NCBI GenBank assembly: GCA_039720395.1 | Contig: CM077824.1 | Location: 18,871,046 to 18,935,045 of the forward strand | Length of the DNA stretch: 64,000 nt | Direction of reading: 5' to 3' | Source: Liquidambar formosana | Taxonomy: Eukaryota > Streptophyta > Magnoliopsida > Saxifragales > Altingiaceae | Shown: in pieces, positions 12,305 to 24,108 of the stretch | How positions within the stretch are numbered: position 1 is the first letter of the stretch | How the letters are laid out: every line of letters starts with the position of its first letter | Program-made: the position numbers and the translations under genes | The notes under the pieces: model-generated | The model's database searches: none | Told to the model about the DNA's origin: nothing | Seen by the model: only the letters and a program-made list of their open reading frames with translations

Positions 12305-12460
12305 TCTATACTACTTATAAAAGGGTGAATCTTAGAAAAACTTTTGATTCTCTAAAATACCCTTAATATATAATATAAAGACAATATTGTCCTTTTTTTT
12401 AGTTAATGTAAACAAATTAAAAACCTTCCACAAAATTAACCAATTTTAGTATTTTACACA
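12305..12460 (+). mobile_element. Helitron 5' terminus
   Basis: TCTATACTACTTATAAAAGG at 12305, preceded by A, is the typical plant Helitron 5' end (5'-TC after the A of an AT target). The first ~70 bases also match the 5' end of the complete Helitron at 62290 (AGAAAAACTTTTGATT and ATACCCTTA shared). I found no matching hairpin plus CTRR end downstream on this strand, so the right border is unknown and the element is probably truncated. Confidence 0.6.
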
Positions 12461-15107
12461 ACCCCTAAACCCTACCTAGCTTCGTCCCCACTACCCACCG
12501 TCTTTTCCTTCTCCCTCTAGTCTCTTGCTAAGAACCTCTTTATGTCCCAAGCTTCAAAACTTCATTGCCTCATATAGACATGTCATCCATAATTAGTTGC
12601 GTGAGCCTAGCTATCAAGTCAAGTTTTGAATTTTTGCCTATGCCAAGGAGTAGACGGTCCTACCATTCTACCTTAAGTGAGCATTTTTCTTCATGTCAAT
12701 CAGGGCTAGGTTCTACCTTAACTTAAGTGTGCTTGTAACTTCGAAGGGTATTTGATTCCCTCCATTCCTAAGGACAAGTCCAGGGCTTCCATTTATAGGG
12801 GATTTTTTGATATTTATTGTTGTGGTTTATGATTTATTTTATTTTAATATTGTTTTATTTTTATTGTTGTAGATATGATTGGTACTATTATACTTTATCT
12901 TTTAATGCAAAGCTTGTATGATTGTTATTATTATGTTTTATCTTCTATGATTTTTTTGGTTTAAATTCTTAATATTTTTATCTTGTAAGGAAATTTATGA
13001 TTCTTATGTCTTAGGGCATCTTCTTTTAAGGACGTCATGAGATGGGTGTAGAAATCTGTCAAAGATTTAATTGTTTTTAAATTTTTTTTTGTTCTTATTG
13101 TAATATTGTTTATTAGTTTAGACTACCTAGGAAATTCTCTTAGGCAAACAAATTTTAATTGATAATTATATCCTTATTTAAAATTATTCATATTTTTTAA
13201 AAAACTACTGGTGTGAGATAAAATGACATATGGATGGATTTGAGAGAAAGATGATTTACACATGTCAATAATTTTTATTGTTAACTAAACAATAAAATCC
13301 TAAAACAAATGAAAACACATTAGAATTTTAAAATAAATAAAAACATACACTTGGCCCAAGATCATGACATGCTTGCATTGTGTGTGACTTGTTAAGCAAA
13401 GATATATTGTGGGATCTTTAGTTGCCAAGCTCTTGAAGACAAGCAAGGCAAGTTGGCTGAATTCCTTCTTAGAGGTGGTAAAAGCAACACATAACTGGAT
13501 CATATATTAGAGAGGTATAGTATGAAATCAATGCGCAATCTTTTTTTTTTATTTTAAAATAATAATTTCCTTTAGTTGGGGTTGCTTAAGGTGTAACTAA
13601 AGTCTTTTGGTGTGGGTGCATCATTGTTTATTGTAATTAGGGTGTAATTTCTCTTTGCCAATCCAAAAAAAAAAAAAAAAAGGTGTAATATCTCTTCATT
13701 TTAATAAAATATTTCTTCTGCTAATTTTTTTTTCTTTTAAAAAACATAAGAAAGTTCTGTTTTAAGCTATGCTTGAATATTACAATTAGCCAAAGTAAAA
13801 AGATTAGAGAAATTGTCCAAGTGTTAAATCCCCTTCAATGTAACTCAAAAAAAAAAAAAAAATGATAAAATTTGGAAATTTATAGGGATAGTACTACAAA
13901 ACAAGTATTTTTCGAAACCCACTGTTGGATTTTAGATCGAATGGTTACAAATTTTGGAACAACTTAATTTTTTGTATGCATGACCTATATGGAAAGATTA
14001 TCTAATCCAACAGTGAGATTTGAGAAATATGAACTAGAGATAGGTTATCTAAAAATTTGTGTATGTAGATCTTGACCCTTCACTCATACACCTTTTATGT
14101 TTGGTTTGTTGGGTGATCATAATAAATATTTTTGTATTTTTTTACTTATTCTTCATGCGTTGAAGTCTTGAAGATAATGATTCAAAGAATAAAATATAAC
14201 AAGATTTTATATTAATGACTTTTTACAAATAAATAATTTTTATGTTGATTTTTTTATAAAAAAAAAAAAAAAATCTTAAACAAACAACTCACATGCAATA
14301 CATGTATGCTATAGCTAGTAAGAAAAAAAGAAGAAGAAGAAGAAGAAGAAGATAATTGTCTTATTGCAACAAATTATCTCTCTAAAATCATGTCCTAAAT
14401 TTTTTTTGGAAAACAATGCATTGTGAGAAAGTTGAGACTATATTTTCTTGCAACATTTTCCCTTAAATGAATAATTGTAGGGATAGCAATTTTCCTTTTT
14501 CTTTTCTTTTTATTTTCTTTACTTTCATCCATTCCACCTGTGGCATTAATTTCTATAAAATACTTGCTTGCACCCAAGGGTGGAGGAGCTCCTTCCCCCC
14601 TCCCACTCATATTTCGCCACTTGTCCAAATAAATAAAGAGAGTTGATTGTGTGCATGCATTCCCATGTTTACATAAATACGAACATATTTTCATAAATCC
14701 ATATTTGAGTGTTACATATTTATATTAACATGAATGTGTATCTACATATCTATATTAACTTATTTGTTTGTTTGTGTTCTTGAATTTATATTTTTCTGAA
14801 ATATTTATAACACGTGGCAAAAAATGAATGGAGGTGGGGAGGAACCCCCACCTTCGGGTGGAGGCAAGTAGTGTCCTTAATTTCTTGACTACCTAGATTG
14901 ACTTCAAGTGAATATTTTATTCAGAATGCAGTGAGGTGCCTTATAAACTTTACTCATCCGTACCTTTACCTTTTGTTCAAAAAACAAAGGTTGTAACTGC
15001 ATTTAATTTATTCCTTCGAGGATCCCTCTATATAGGATCAATACTAGGTAATAACCTTTTAAATTCTTTTAAAAGATATTGTCCCATATTTGGATAAAAG
15101 GATTAGT
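12461..15107. other. AT-rich spacer, no gene seen
   Basis: It contains A and T runs (about 13662, 13847, 14261) and a (GAA)n tract at about 14327-14351. Two open frames (13300-13503 and 14395-14694, minus strand) have no recognisable motifs. Part of it may be the body of the Helitron that begins at 12305. Confidence 0.45.
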
Positions 15108-15110
15108 TAA

Positions 15111-15406
15111 GGGCCTCTTTGGTTGTTCAATTCAAAATTAAACAATTCAATAAATTTTATATAGGGTTGAAAACATAAATCTATCACTTTGAATTAGAAT
15201 ATTTTAAAATGCGATAGTACGTGGATGTTGTAAAATCAATTTTAAGGAATTCATGAAATACCCCACTATTTTGAATTACAACTCTTATTTGTGATGATAA
15301 CTATTATTTTCTTGAATTTGTTAATTCAAGATAATAGAGTGTGCCTTCAACCATATGTAAGATTTCTTGAATTATTTAATTTCGAATTAGACAACCAAAT
15401 AGGCCC
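15111..15406. mobile_element. Tourist-type MITE (PIF/Harbinger)
   Basis: The ends are inverted repeats beginning GGGCCTCTTTGGTTGTTCAA on the left and, reverse complemented, GGGCCTATTTGGTTGTCTAA on the right. They are flanked by the 3-bp TSD TAA (15108-15110 and 15407-15409), the Harbinger signature. At 296 bp it has no coding capacity. A related right end survives at 55702-55765. Confidence 0.85.
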
Positions 15407-15409
15407 TAA

Positions 15410-15579
15410 TTGAATATGGCAACCAATCACACCTTAAATTAATGGTTGGAGGCAACTATATTTATTTTGGACTAATATTTTAGAATTAATTTGTAACCAC
15501 TTCTTCTTTGTTTGATCATTCTTGGGATAATCAATGCATGACAAAAATAACATCGTTGAAGTGGTTCATTAGTAATTGA

Positions 15580-15582
<3 letters not shown>
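15410..15582. other. Short spacer
   Basis: Nothing recognisable. Confidence 0.4.

Positions 15583-15618
<36 letters not shown>
15583..15618. repeat. (AT)n microsatellite
   Basis: An uninterrupted AT dinucleotide run that abuts the solo LTR starting at 15619. Confidence 0.95.
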
Positions 15619-15621
<3 letters not shown>

Positions 15622-16774
15622 AAAGTCCATGTTTATTATGTTGTCAAATTCTGTGTCAAAGTTTTATTGAGTCTTGGGTTGATTGAAGATTTAAGTTGCT
15701 GCAAAGATGTTTTGAAGTAAAGCTTATTGTCTTGTGGCTCACACTTATTCATAGGGAAGGTAAGTGACTTTAGTTGCCATATACCTTAGGTGAAAAATTG
15801 TTTTTAAACATCTCTTTGTTTAAAAAAATGTTTATAAAAGATTTTAATTTGATTTATAAGGTTTTTAAAACCAAATAGCGCAACCCGATCGATCGAGGTT
15901 GAAGGCTGATCGATCGGTACTATTTTAGATTTGCTAATTCAGCTCGACCATACCTCGATTGATCGGGGTTGAGGGCCCAATTGATCGGGCATCGTAAAAA
16001 TCAGTTTTCTATCTTATTAAAACCTTCCTATTTGATCTGATTTCGATTCCTATTCTTTTGGAGTTTCTTAGTCTCTATATTTAGAAGCTATTACAATAGA
16101 AGAGGTTAAGGAAGCCTTTCCCTATTGGGGTTTTCATTGAATATCTTACTTACTTCTCTTTAGAGCTTTTCTACCTAAGGTTTTCACTTATATGCTTTAG
16201 AGATCATTTAAACCATATTCTAAACACAACTTTAAGTGTGTGTAGCCAGTGTGAAACCGTTGTGACAGAGATTGGACTTGCGAGTTCGTGGGAGTGGATT
16301 AATATGAGGCAGATTCGAGGGAATTGACAAGGGCAACTATAAATCAAAGATTAGAAGTGTTGCACGGAATAAGACTCGAGGAGCATCGCGTGGAGTAAGA
16401 CTTAGTCTGTTGTGCGTCGGGTAAATCTTGTATTATCTAATTGCTCATAGTGGATTCCTCAAACTGGACGAGTTCCCGTGGTTTTTCCCTTATAGAGTTT
16501 TTCACATAAAAATTGCTTGCATATTTTGTGATTGATTGTTTACTTTGAGTCTTGTTAACTTGCTTGATCAAAATATATCATTGATATATTTAATTAAGTA
16601 GATTAATCAAACTCATCATATTTTCATATATTAATTTGATACTTAGCAAGCAATTTGATGATTTGATGATTAGTTGTTATAGAAAATTGTATTGGGTAAA
16701 TTAATTACTTGGTAAATTTTTAAAGTCCCATTCACCCTCCTCTGGGTCAAAGTATTAGTATTATCGGAATTTCA
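15619..16774 (+). mobile_element. Solo LTR, Copia type
   Basis: It starts TGTAAAGTCC and ends GGAATTTCA (TG...CA) with TATAT on both sides, a weak TSD because the flank is a TA microsatellite. The 3' part resembles the R-U5 of plant Copia LTRs (CTCAAACTGGACGAG, then CCCATTCACCCTCCTCTGGG). Two GATCGATCG clusters lie at 15888-15917. No internal domain follows, so it looks like the product of LTR-LTR recombination. Borders are inferred. Confidence 0.55.
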
Positions 16775-16955
16775 TATATATATATAGAGGTGGGCTATTG
16801 CCACCATGAAAGTTCTTTTGCACTTTTACTTAGTTCACACTTTTTAAGGTTTTATGAAAAATATGAAAGGTTTTCATAAAAACTAGCCGCATTATCCATT
16901 AGAAAACATTATTTTGAACAACTTTGAAAAAGAAATATATATAAGTCCTAATCGA
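16775..16955. other. Short spacer
   Basis: A TA tract followed by unremarkable sequence with no gene. Confidence 0.4.
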
Positions 16956-16959
16956 GTTA

Positions 16960-17125
16960 GAATGTGTTGATATAACTAATATCAGCACCACGCATTGAGG
17001 GTTGTACCCCTTGTATTGGCCTAATGTACCCCTTAACCCACTAATACACAAGGTGCAATCCCTAATGCGAGTGTATGTTGAAATAAGTTATATCAGCACG
17101 TACTTATCTCATCAGGACTATGTAT
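16960..17125 (-). mobile_element. Fold-back MITE, TA-associated family (copy 2)
   Basis: Same family as 17131-17306 but reversed: GTTGATATAACTAATATCAG...GCATTGAGGGTTGTACCCC...CACTAATACACAAGGTGCAA...ATCAGCACGTACT. The two copies are head to head across a TA tract. Confidence 0.65.
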
Positions 17126-17130
17126 ATATA

Positions 17131-17306
17131 TAGGATGATGATCAGGTAAACACGTGTTGATATAAGTTATATCAACACCTACATTGGGAGTTGTACCTTG
17201 TGTATTAGTGGGATATGAGATACATTAGACCAATGCAAATGGTACAAACCCCAATGCATAGTGTTGATATAACTTATATCAACACGTACTGATGGGAACT
17301 TAACTA
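17131..17306 (+). mobile_element. Fold-back MITE, TA-associated family (copy 3, most complete)
   Basis: It begins TAGGATGATGATCAGGTAAA. Both ends carry the inverted sequence GTTGATATAA(G/C)TTATATCAAC, and the centre pairs GCATTGGGAGTTGTACC with GGTACAAACCCCAATGC. Nearly the whole element can fold into one hairpin. It is flanked by TA repeats. Confidence 0.7.
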
Positions 17307-17322
17307 TATATATATATATATA

Positions 17323-17470
17323 TAGGATGATGATCAGGTAAACACCTGCTGACATAATTTACATTAACACCCGCATTGGGAATTGTATTTTGTGCATTAG
17401 TGGGTTTTGAGGTATATTGAACCAATACAAAGGGTACAACCCTCAATGCATAGTGCTGAATTAACTTATA
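17323..17470 (+). mobile_element. Truncated fold-back MITE (copy 4) fused to Copia
   Basis: The left end is intact, but the right end stops at ...CTGAATTAACTTATA, where Copia coding sequence begins directly. The terminal ~30 bp seen in copy 3 are missing, so the junction is a deletion or recombination scar, not a clean insertion. Confidence 0.6.
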
Positions 17471-17976
17471 ATTCCAATGGTAAAGATTTAAAAGTTATTG
17501 GATATTCTGATGCAGATTTTTCTGGTGACATAGATGATGAAAAATGCACATCAGGGTATATTTTTCTTTTGGGAGGAGGAGCTATTTCCTGGTGTAGTAA
17601 AAAACAAACCTGTGTAGCTAAAAGCATAATGGAAGCTGAATACATTGCATGTAGTATGGTGGCATTAGAGGCCGTTTGGAAAAAAGGTATTCTTAAAAGT
17701 TTGAATTTGAAAGAAATGCTGGTTGAGCCTATAAAAATGATGTGTGATAACCAAGCTGCTATATGCACCATAAAAAACGGTGAGCTTGGTATAAGAGGTA
17801 AACATATTGATCATCAATATTGTTATATTTTTGATATGGTGCAGAAGAATGAAATTCTCATAGATTATGTCTCATCAAAAGAGATGATAGCGCATCCGTT
17901 AACCAAGGCAATTGCTTCTAAAAGTTTCGAAGGACATGTCGACTCTATGGGTGTTATTAGAGAAATGTTAAATTAA
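17471..17976 (+). pseudogene. Copia polyprotein C-terminus (RNase H)
   Basis: The frame encodes the last ~168 residues of a Ty1/Copia polyprotein. It has the RNase H start ([11 protein letters not shown]), the TSGYIF and ISWCSKKQ blocks, the catalytic-Glu region [16 protein letters not shown], and the terminal KHIDHQY...[16 protein letters not shown]. Family members normally have ADxLTK, so the Asp-to-His change may remove a catalytic residue. Gag, protease, integrase and RT are absent. The open frame runs upstream to 17407 only because the joined MITE happens to be open in frame. The stop is followed by an untranslated stretch, PPT and 3' LTR, so this is a 5'-truncated Copia tail. Confidence 0.9.
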
Positions 17977-18030
17977 GTGACAAACATCCTCAATGGAATT
18001 GTATTTTGATATACTCTCAATCTAATTGGC

Positions 18031-18041
18031 CAAGTGGGAGA
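18031..18041 (+). other. Copia polypurine tract
   Basis: AAGTGGGAGA lies immediately before TGTTATATTG, the usual arrangement of the plant Copia plus-strand primer and the start of the 3' LTR. Confidence 0.7.
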
Positions 18042-18644
18042 TGTTATATTGAGTGGCCAAATAGTCCTCATGCAATGGTAAAATTTTTTATTGAAACCTT
18101 GCAAAGAAGTGAATTTATTATAGGGAAAATTAGCGTGCAGTACCCTTTTTGAAACTTATAAAGCCTTAAGTCCACACACTAATCTTATAAAGCCTTAAGT
18201 CTAAAATGGAATCAAAACAGCACTGTTTCATACTTGAGTGAGCAAAATTTTTTTGAAAATGGCGATTTTGCCCCTGTAACAGAAAAACCTCCTACATGAA
18301 GCCGATAACTATGTTACGGTTTTATTCATTCGGTTATTTTTCAAAATCAAAGCCCTGTGATTTAGGTTTTGGTGGTTTTTCTCCATTGTCGCAAGCCTAT
18401 GAGTTGGATTTGTAAGAGCTCCAATAGATCTAACTCTTTTCTCTCTCTTACCAGTCAACACATGCACAGATCCAGGTTTTCTCTCTCTCCATCACAAGCT
18501 TTGCCTTTCATTCATGATACTGACCACAATGGGACAGCCTGTAGATCCATTGATGAGAAGGAAGAGTCTCTGTGCTCAGTTAAAATAGAAGCAAACTCAC
18601 CGTACCTGCTTTTTTCTTTCCAAGTCAATGCTCATGGCCGAAGA

Positions 18645-19110
18645 TGAAGAGAGAGCATTATGCCTGCTTTTTCTTTCCAGATCTGATGTCCATGGCCAGA
18701 GATGAAGAGAGAGACTTTTTGATGGTTTTGGAGAAGTTGTTAGTGGTTTTCTTGCTGGCATCTTCTTCTTACCAACCTCAACTTGAACCTGCTCACCCCG
18801 CTGCTTGGTTTCAGTTTGCTTACCCTGTTTACCTGCTGCTTAACCTTTTCATCCTCAGGCTACTCACCCTTCTCAGCCTCACCTGGCTCACCCTGCTCAC
18901 CATGTTGTGTTATTTCATGTACTTGCATATCTACTAGCTGTTCAAGAACAGGGGTGTAATCTGCATACAACTTCTCTATGTCAGCATTTTTCTTTTCAAG
19001 TTCTTGCGTAACTGCTTCCAATCTCCTAGAAGCCACATCTAATTGCATTTGCCTTTCATTTATTTATTTATTTATTTTTTTTTTTGCTTCTAAGGCTTCA
19101 ATTTTTTTGC
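18645..19110 (-). pseudogene. Remnant of MULE coiled-coil gene
   Basis: The minus strand encodes an EK-rich helix, RRLEAVTQELEKKNADIEKL, followed by a collagen-like acidic run (GEQGEPGEAEKGE) ending at 18860, and then out-of-frame sequence to about 18645. The same segments occur in MULE 2 (about 32650-33060). The N-terminal exon and most of the helix present in MULE 2 (33071-33789) are missing here, where the sequence passes straight into CAGTTACATGTAACTG repeats. I do not recognise the protein family. It is broken by deletion and frameshift. Confidence 0.5.
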
Positions 19111-19385
19111 TTCAAGGATTGATATTAACTGTTTTATGTAACAGTTACATGTAACTGTTGTAAGCATTAAGCCTAACAATGGCCAATTTATTGAAGACTT
19201 TTTAAAATAATTACATGCATAATTTTAAAAAACAAAACAAGCCTAACAGTTATAACAGTTATCTACCATGTTACTATTAAAATTCATGTAGCTGTTACAC
19301 ATAACAGTTACAATAGTTACATGTAACTGATGTAAGTGTTATGCCTAACAGTGGCTAATTTATTGAAAACTTTTTAAAATAGTAA

Positions 19386-22136
19386 TGTGATGACCTGAAT
19401 TTTATAAATATATATATAATATTTATTTTGATCCTATGTGTGCGACTTCACCATAACTTATGCATGTATACCATAAAGTCATGCACTCAACCACACCGTA
19501 GCACAACCATGGGGATGAATATGAACGGAACACATTTTCCTCCCCTATCCTGCAAACCTAAAACCCTTCCCATTCTATTTTTTCTTCCTGACAACTGCAA
19601 CTCTGCAACCACAACCACCTTGGCTCCATTTTTCCTTCAGCAATTAAAATCCTATACTAATAGGATTCTAAGAGGCCATACGTCAGCCGTACCTACCCAC
19701 CTTGACTCCCATCTCTTTTCCCATTTGTTTCTAGTTCAAATGAGTGTATATATATAGGGACCCGAGATAGAGAGTTAGGGAAAGAGTAACTGAGAGAGAA
19801 AGAAGCTGAGAGAGAACAGAAGAGAAAAAGAGTGGTCTTGTGGAGATTTTTAGCTGAGTTCGTGGAGCTCTTTTAGTGAAGTAAAAACCTCACCTCTTCT
19901 ATTGTTGATTTTATATATATATATATATCACGTACTGTGTATATTCATATGTATATGTAATTTTATTTTCTTGTGTTATTCTTAGAAAGGATGACCCTAC
20001 TTCATGTTTTTGGGACCAAGGAACACCATGGTAGTGTTGAATTTCAGAGAAATTGACTACAGGTTGAAGTTTTAGAAATTTTAGAATTTTGGATCATAAA
20101 AACCCAAAACTTTAGGCTTAAAAACGAATATGATTTTATAGGATTTTGAATGAACAATTTACATTCGCACGTAGTACTCTGCGTGAGCTTCGATTCGACA
20201 CTTGAATCATTGAAAACGGTTAAGAAACGAGGGAGATATTAATCGTTGAAATTGGCCTGTTGAACACGCGGTGTAATCGGGTTACACGATACAAGCCACG
20301 AGAGGTTGAAGATGACCCCATAGACTATGATCCTTTGTGGGTGCATTTGTATACTTTACCGTGTTCTCATGCATTTAAAAGCCATACGATAATCATATGA
20401 ACTCCAAATTTGACCGTTGAACTCGTCTTGGCAGGCCCTACCATGTGGGACCCTTAGTTGACCATTTTGACCAAGTTTGACTGTAGTTTGACTTTTTGGC
20501 AAAATTAATATTTATTAAAAATTCTAGAAAATACCAGAAAATTCCAAAAAATTACAGAAAATTCCCGAAAATTATGAGAAATTCCTAGAAATTATAGAGA
20601 GTGTTTTAAAAATTATTTTGATCATTTTGGGACCATAGTTCATTGTTAGAAGGCCAATAGTAATTTTTTAGTACGTTATATTTATTTTGAAATTTACCTA
20701 AATATTACGTATGCATAATGATTAGATTTTATCGGTCCTTGGGAGGACCCTAGGAAGCATTAACACTGCGTTCACATTTGTTAGTGTCTACCACGTGGTT
20801 TTGGGTTGGTATTGCTCACGATTGAGGTAGGAAATGTGGCTTCTTTACATTTAATATGGAGTTATTTTATAAATGTGATTTTAAATGCCTTAATGATATT
20901 GTTGGATTTTCCCACTGATTTATAATCAAATATTTTTATTACTTGTTCAAAATTTAGGGAATCCTTCAATATATCATTTGATACGACTGTTTTATATTGT
21001 TGCTTAAAGATACATGGTTATATACTTGTTTAAATGTTATTGTGAAATATCTGTTAAATGTGTGGAATTTTTATGATACTTGGATTATGGAAAAATGCTT
21101 TATAAATGTTGTTTACTTGGAAGTGCTTTAGAAATGTTATTGAAATTCCAGAAATTTATCAAACGTGTTTATGGATACTTTTGGACACTCGGATATTTAT
21201 ATGAATGATGGAAAATGTTTTGGATATATGGCCTTGGGTCTTGGTATGCATCAAATGGGTGGGGGCATCACAAGGGCGTGGTGTCCTGCGTTAAGAATAC
21301 TTCGCAAATAGCAAGCAGGGTAAAGTGCCCTTGGGTGAAAGACCCTAAAGCCCTCGAGGAAGAACGCCGCGTAGGTGTTGGTTATTTTCGTGCTTGGCTG
21401 AGCCGGAGGTTGATGTGACGACGTAACCTGTGATCAGCAACGGTTGATGCATGGTTTGATCCCGTAGTCTTGGGAATTAGAGATACTATGAGAATTTTGG
21501 GAAATCAACTGAAAAGCCCACACAAAGTATTGATTTGTGACTGAAAGTTGATTTTGAGTTATTAAATGATTTTAATTTATATACCATGTATATGCACATA
21601 TATTAATTATATAGAATCCACACATATTTCCTATTGGGCTTCGCAGCTCATCTTATTATTATTTTAGATGATCATGTGATGCGTGAGGGTTCACCGATGG
21701 TGGATGCCTAATTGCATGAACTGAGGAATTGGGACTTGAAGGTTGCATACTAGCATAGTCATGGATGAGGATAGACGCATGTGCATTGCATAGAGACTAT
21801 GCTATTTTGATGTGTAGGCAATTACTACTATTATTATCATTACAAGTACTATTTAATGATCGAACTTTGAATAGTTTGAATCTAGCTTATGTGCCAGGGA
21901 TGTTGGCATTATTTTGGGATCATATATTATTATGGGTATGATGTGTGAGCATAACATTTCATGTTAATTATTTGGGTGTTATTGATGAGCTGATACAATT
22001 ATTATTAAAAAAAAAAAAAAAATACACGTAGATTTGACTAAGTCTTCCACTACTTTTATACTCTGACTTATCTACGTGTACACATTTCTACTTTGACTTT
22101 TATCCACGTGTCGACTCTTCGAGTCGGGGCGTGACA
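19386..22136 (+). mobile_element. Solo LTR, Ty3/gypsy Tekay-like, 2751 bp
   Basis: It starts TGTGATGACCTGAATTTT and ends GAGTCGGGGCGTGACA, the pattern of plant Tekay/Del-type LTRs, between AGTAA (19381-19385) and AGTTA (22137-22141), a 5-bp TSD with one change. A TATA-like TGTATATATATAGGGACCC lies at about 19745. It splits a repeat of MULE 1, so it inserted after the MULE. Frames at 19428-19757 and 21215-21418 lie within the LTR and have no protein motifs. No internal region remains. Confidence 0.75.
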
Positions 22137-23774
22137 AGTTACATGCATAATTTTACAAAACAAAATAAGCCTAACAGTTACAACAGTTATCTATCATGTT
22201 ATCATTAAGGTTCATGTAGCTATTACACATAACAGTTACAATAGTTACATGTAACTGTTTAGGTAATCCTAACCGTTACATCAACATGTTAAATCTAATA
22301 TTTTTCAAACAGTTACATGCATAATTTCGCAACACAAAATAAGCATAACTGTATCAACAGTTACATGAAGACTTAATAGTTAGATGAGTACAATTATAGT
22401 ATAGTAAGTCTCATTTTTTCATAACAGCTACATGAGAAAAAACGACATTCCCAATTTTAAGTTTAACAGTTACATCAACATATTAAATCCAAGTTTTTTT
22501 TAAAACAGTTACATGCATAATTTCGCAACACAAAATAAACACAACAGTATCAACAGTTACATCAAGCAGGCAAGAGAAACTTAAAAACTAACAGTTACAT
22601 GTAACTATTGTAGAGTTCAAGTACATTCAACGTAACAGCCCCAAATATAAGCTTAATAGTTACATCAACACACTAAATCCAAGACTAATATACACTAATT
22701 TACAAGAAAATTAAACGAAATCCCATTACAGTAATGAGAAACATAACAATTACACCCAAAAATAAAAAACTGATTTACAACAGTTACATTATAATGGAAT
22801 GAAACTAAGAGATTCGTGTGCCCTTAATCAAAACCCTATAGAGAGTTATATTCCCCAAATCAAAACCCTAGAAAGAGTTATATCCCCAAATTAAAAACCT
22901 ATTACTAACTTTTTCTCACCATTTTTGTAGCTAGGGCTTCTTCACGTTTTCTTTGTCTTCTTTACGTTTTATTTTTCTTCTTCATAGTGTTTTCTTCTTC
23001 TTCTTCACGTTTTCTTTGTCTTCTTCACGTTTTAAACTTGTAGAAACACTATATTTCTATAATGGAATCATAGAGAATGGTTCAAATTGGTAGAAAATGG
23101 TGCGAATTGGTTGAAGTTTGTAACGACTGGTGTGAATCTAGTGCGATTGCATACTGGTGATCTTGAACGAAAGCTTGGAGAATGGTTTGGATTGGAGTGA
23201 ATCTGTAGAGGCGTGAAATGGGTTGAGGTTGTGTCGATTGGAGTGAATCTGTACAGGGGCGGTTGAATCTGTACAGGTACTGGAATGTTATTTCATTTAT
23301 GAAGCAGGGGTAATGTCGTCTTTGCAAGTTCAGTTGGACTTAAGGCTTGATAAGTTTCTCCCATGGACTTAAGGCTTCACAAGTCCACTAAAGTGGACTT
23401 GGGCCTAAACGCCCTTTTATTATATTAAATATTTATATTTATTTTGAAATAATGGCTGCATGTTTAATTTTCAACCACGTTGACTTCGTGGGGTTTGATG
23501 TGGTCAAACATGCAGTCCATTTTTCTAGAGATATGGTTGTGAGTGAGGGCAATGAGATGGATAAAAGAGAGAGCACTAATGTTAAATTTCTAATCTTTAG
23601 GAACTTCCATGAACGTTAGAATTTTGGGAGCTTATAAATCCCATTTGAACTCTCTCTAAAAGATAGGAAATAGAAGTTTAACCACACTTGAAATCCCTTG
23701 TGGATAAAAAACCCATTGCAACCCAACCACTAATTATCTCTCTCTTTCCCCAACATTATTCCAGTTTTTGCTCA

Positions 23775-24032
23775 TATATATATATATATAGATAAGTTGT
23801 TTAAGTAAACTTTTTGACTATTTAGAGTCTCTATTTCATTTTTATTGAGTATTTAATGAAAAAAACCAAATAGCAAGTACGCCATCTTTGATCTGAGAAA
23901 CTTGCTGCATAAATATAGTGGATTAGTGCATTAATATAGTCAAGTGTTATGGTGAAAACATACTGTAATAATAGTGTTACAAGCTACTATTGTTTATAGA
24001 TACCACACTCTCAGTTTCCTTATTAAAGTTTG

Positions 24033-24074
<42 letters not shown>

Positions 24075-24108
24075 TTCTAGTCTGAAACTAAAAACTAACT
24101 TATCTATA
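23775..24108. other. Spacer downstream of the NAC gene
   Basis: TA tracts at 23776-23791 and 24036-24072 frame sequence with no gene. It forms the 3' flank of the minus-strand NAC gene. I cannot place its polyadenylation signal confidently. Confidence 0.5.

Larger units (their letters stand above)
18123..23415. mobile_element. Mutator-like element 1 (non-autonomous)
   Basis: A perfect 9-bp TSD, TTTATTATA, lies at 18114-18122 and 23416-23424. The left end GGGAAAATTAGCGTG and right end ...GCCTAAACGCCCT match the ends of the second copy at 32201-34902, and TAAAGCCTTAAGTCC-type motifs occur near both ends. Without the nested solo LTR the element is about 2.5 kb. It contains remnants of a minus-strand coiled-coil gene and many CAGTTACAT repeats, some as full palindromes (19140-19159). 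No transposase is seen. Confidence 0.75.
18042..23774 (+). mobile_element. Copia 3' LTR, split by a MULE
   Basis: The LTR starts TGTTATATTGAGTGG at 18042, is broken after 18122 by the MULE at 18123-23415, and appears to resume at 23425 after the duplicated TTTATTATA. The right part has a TATA-like AGCTTATAAATCCC at about 23629-23642 and seems to end ...TTTTTGCTCA at 23774. Without the insertion the LTR is about 430 bp. The right border is inferred because the 5' LTR that would confirm it is missing. Confidence 0.55.

Noticed and set aside
19428..19757. 109-codon ORF as a host gene
   Set aside because: It lies entirely within the solo LTR near its promoter and has no protein motifs.
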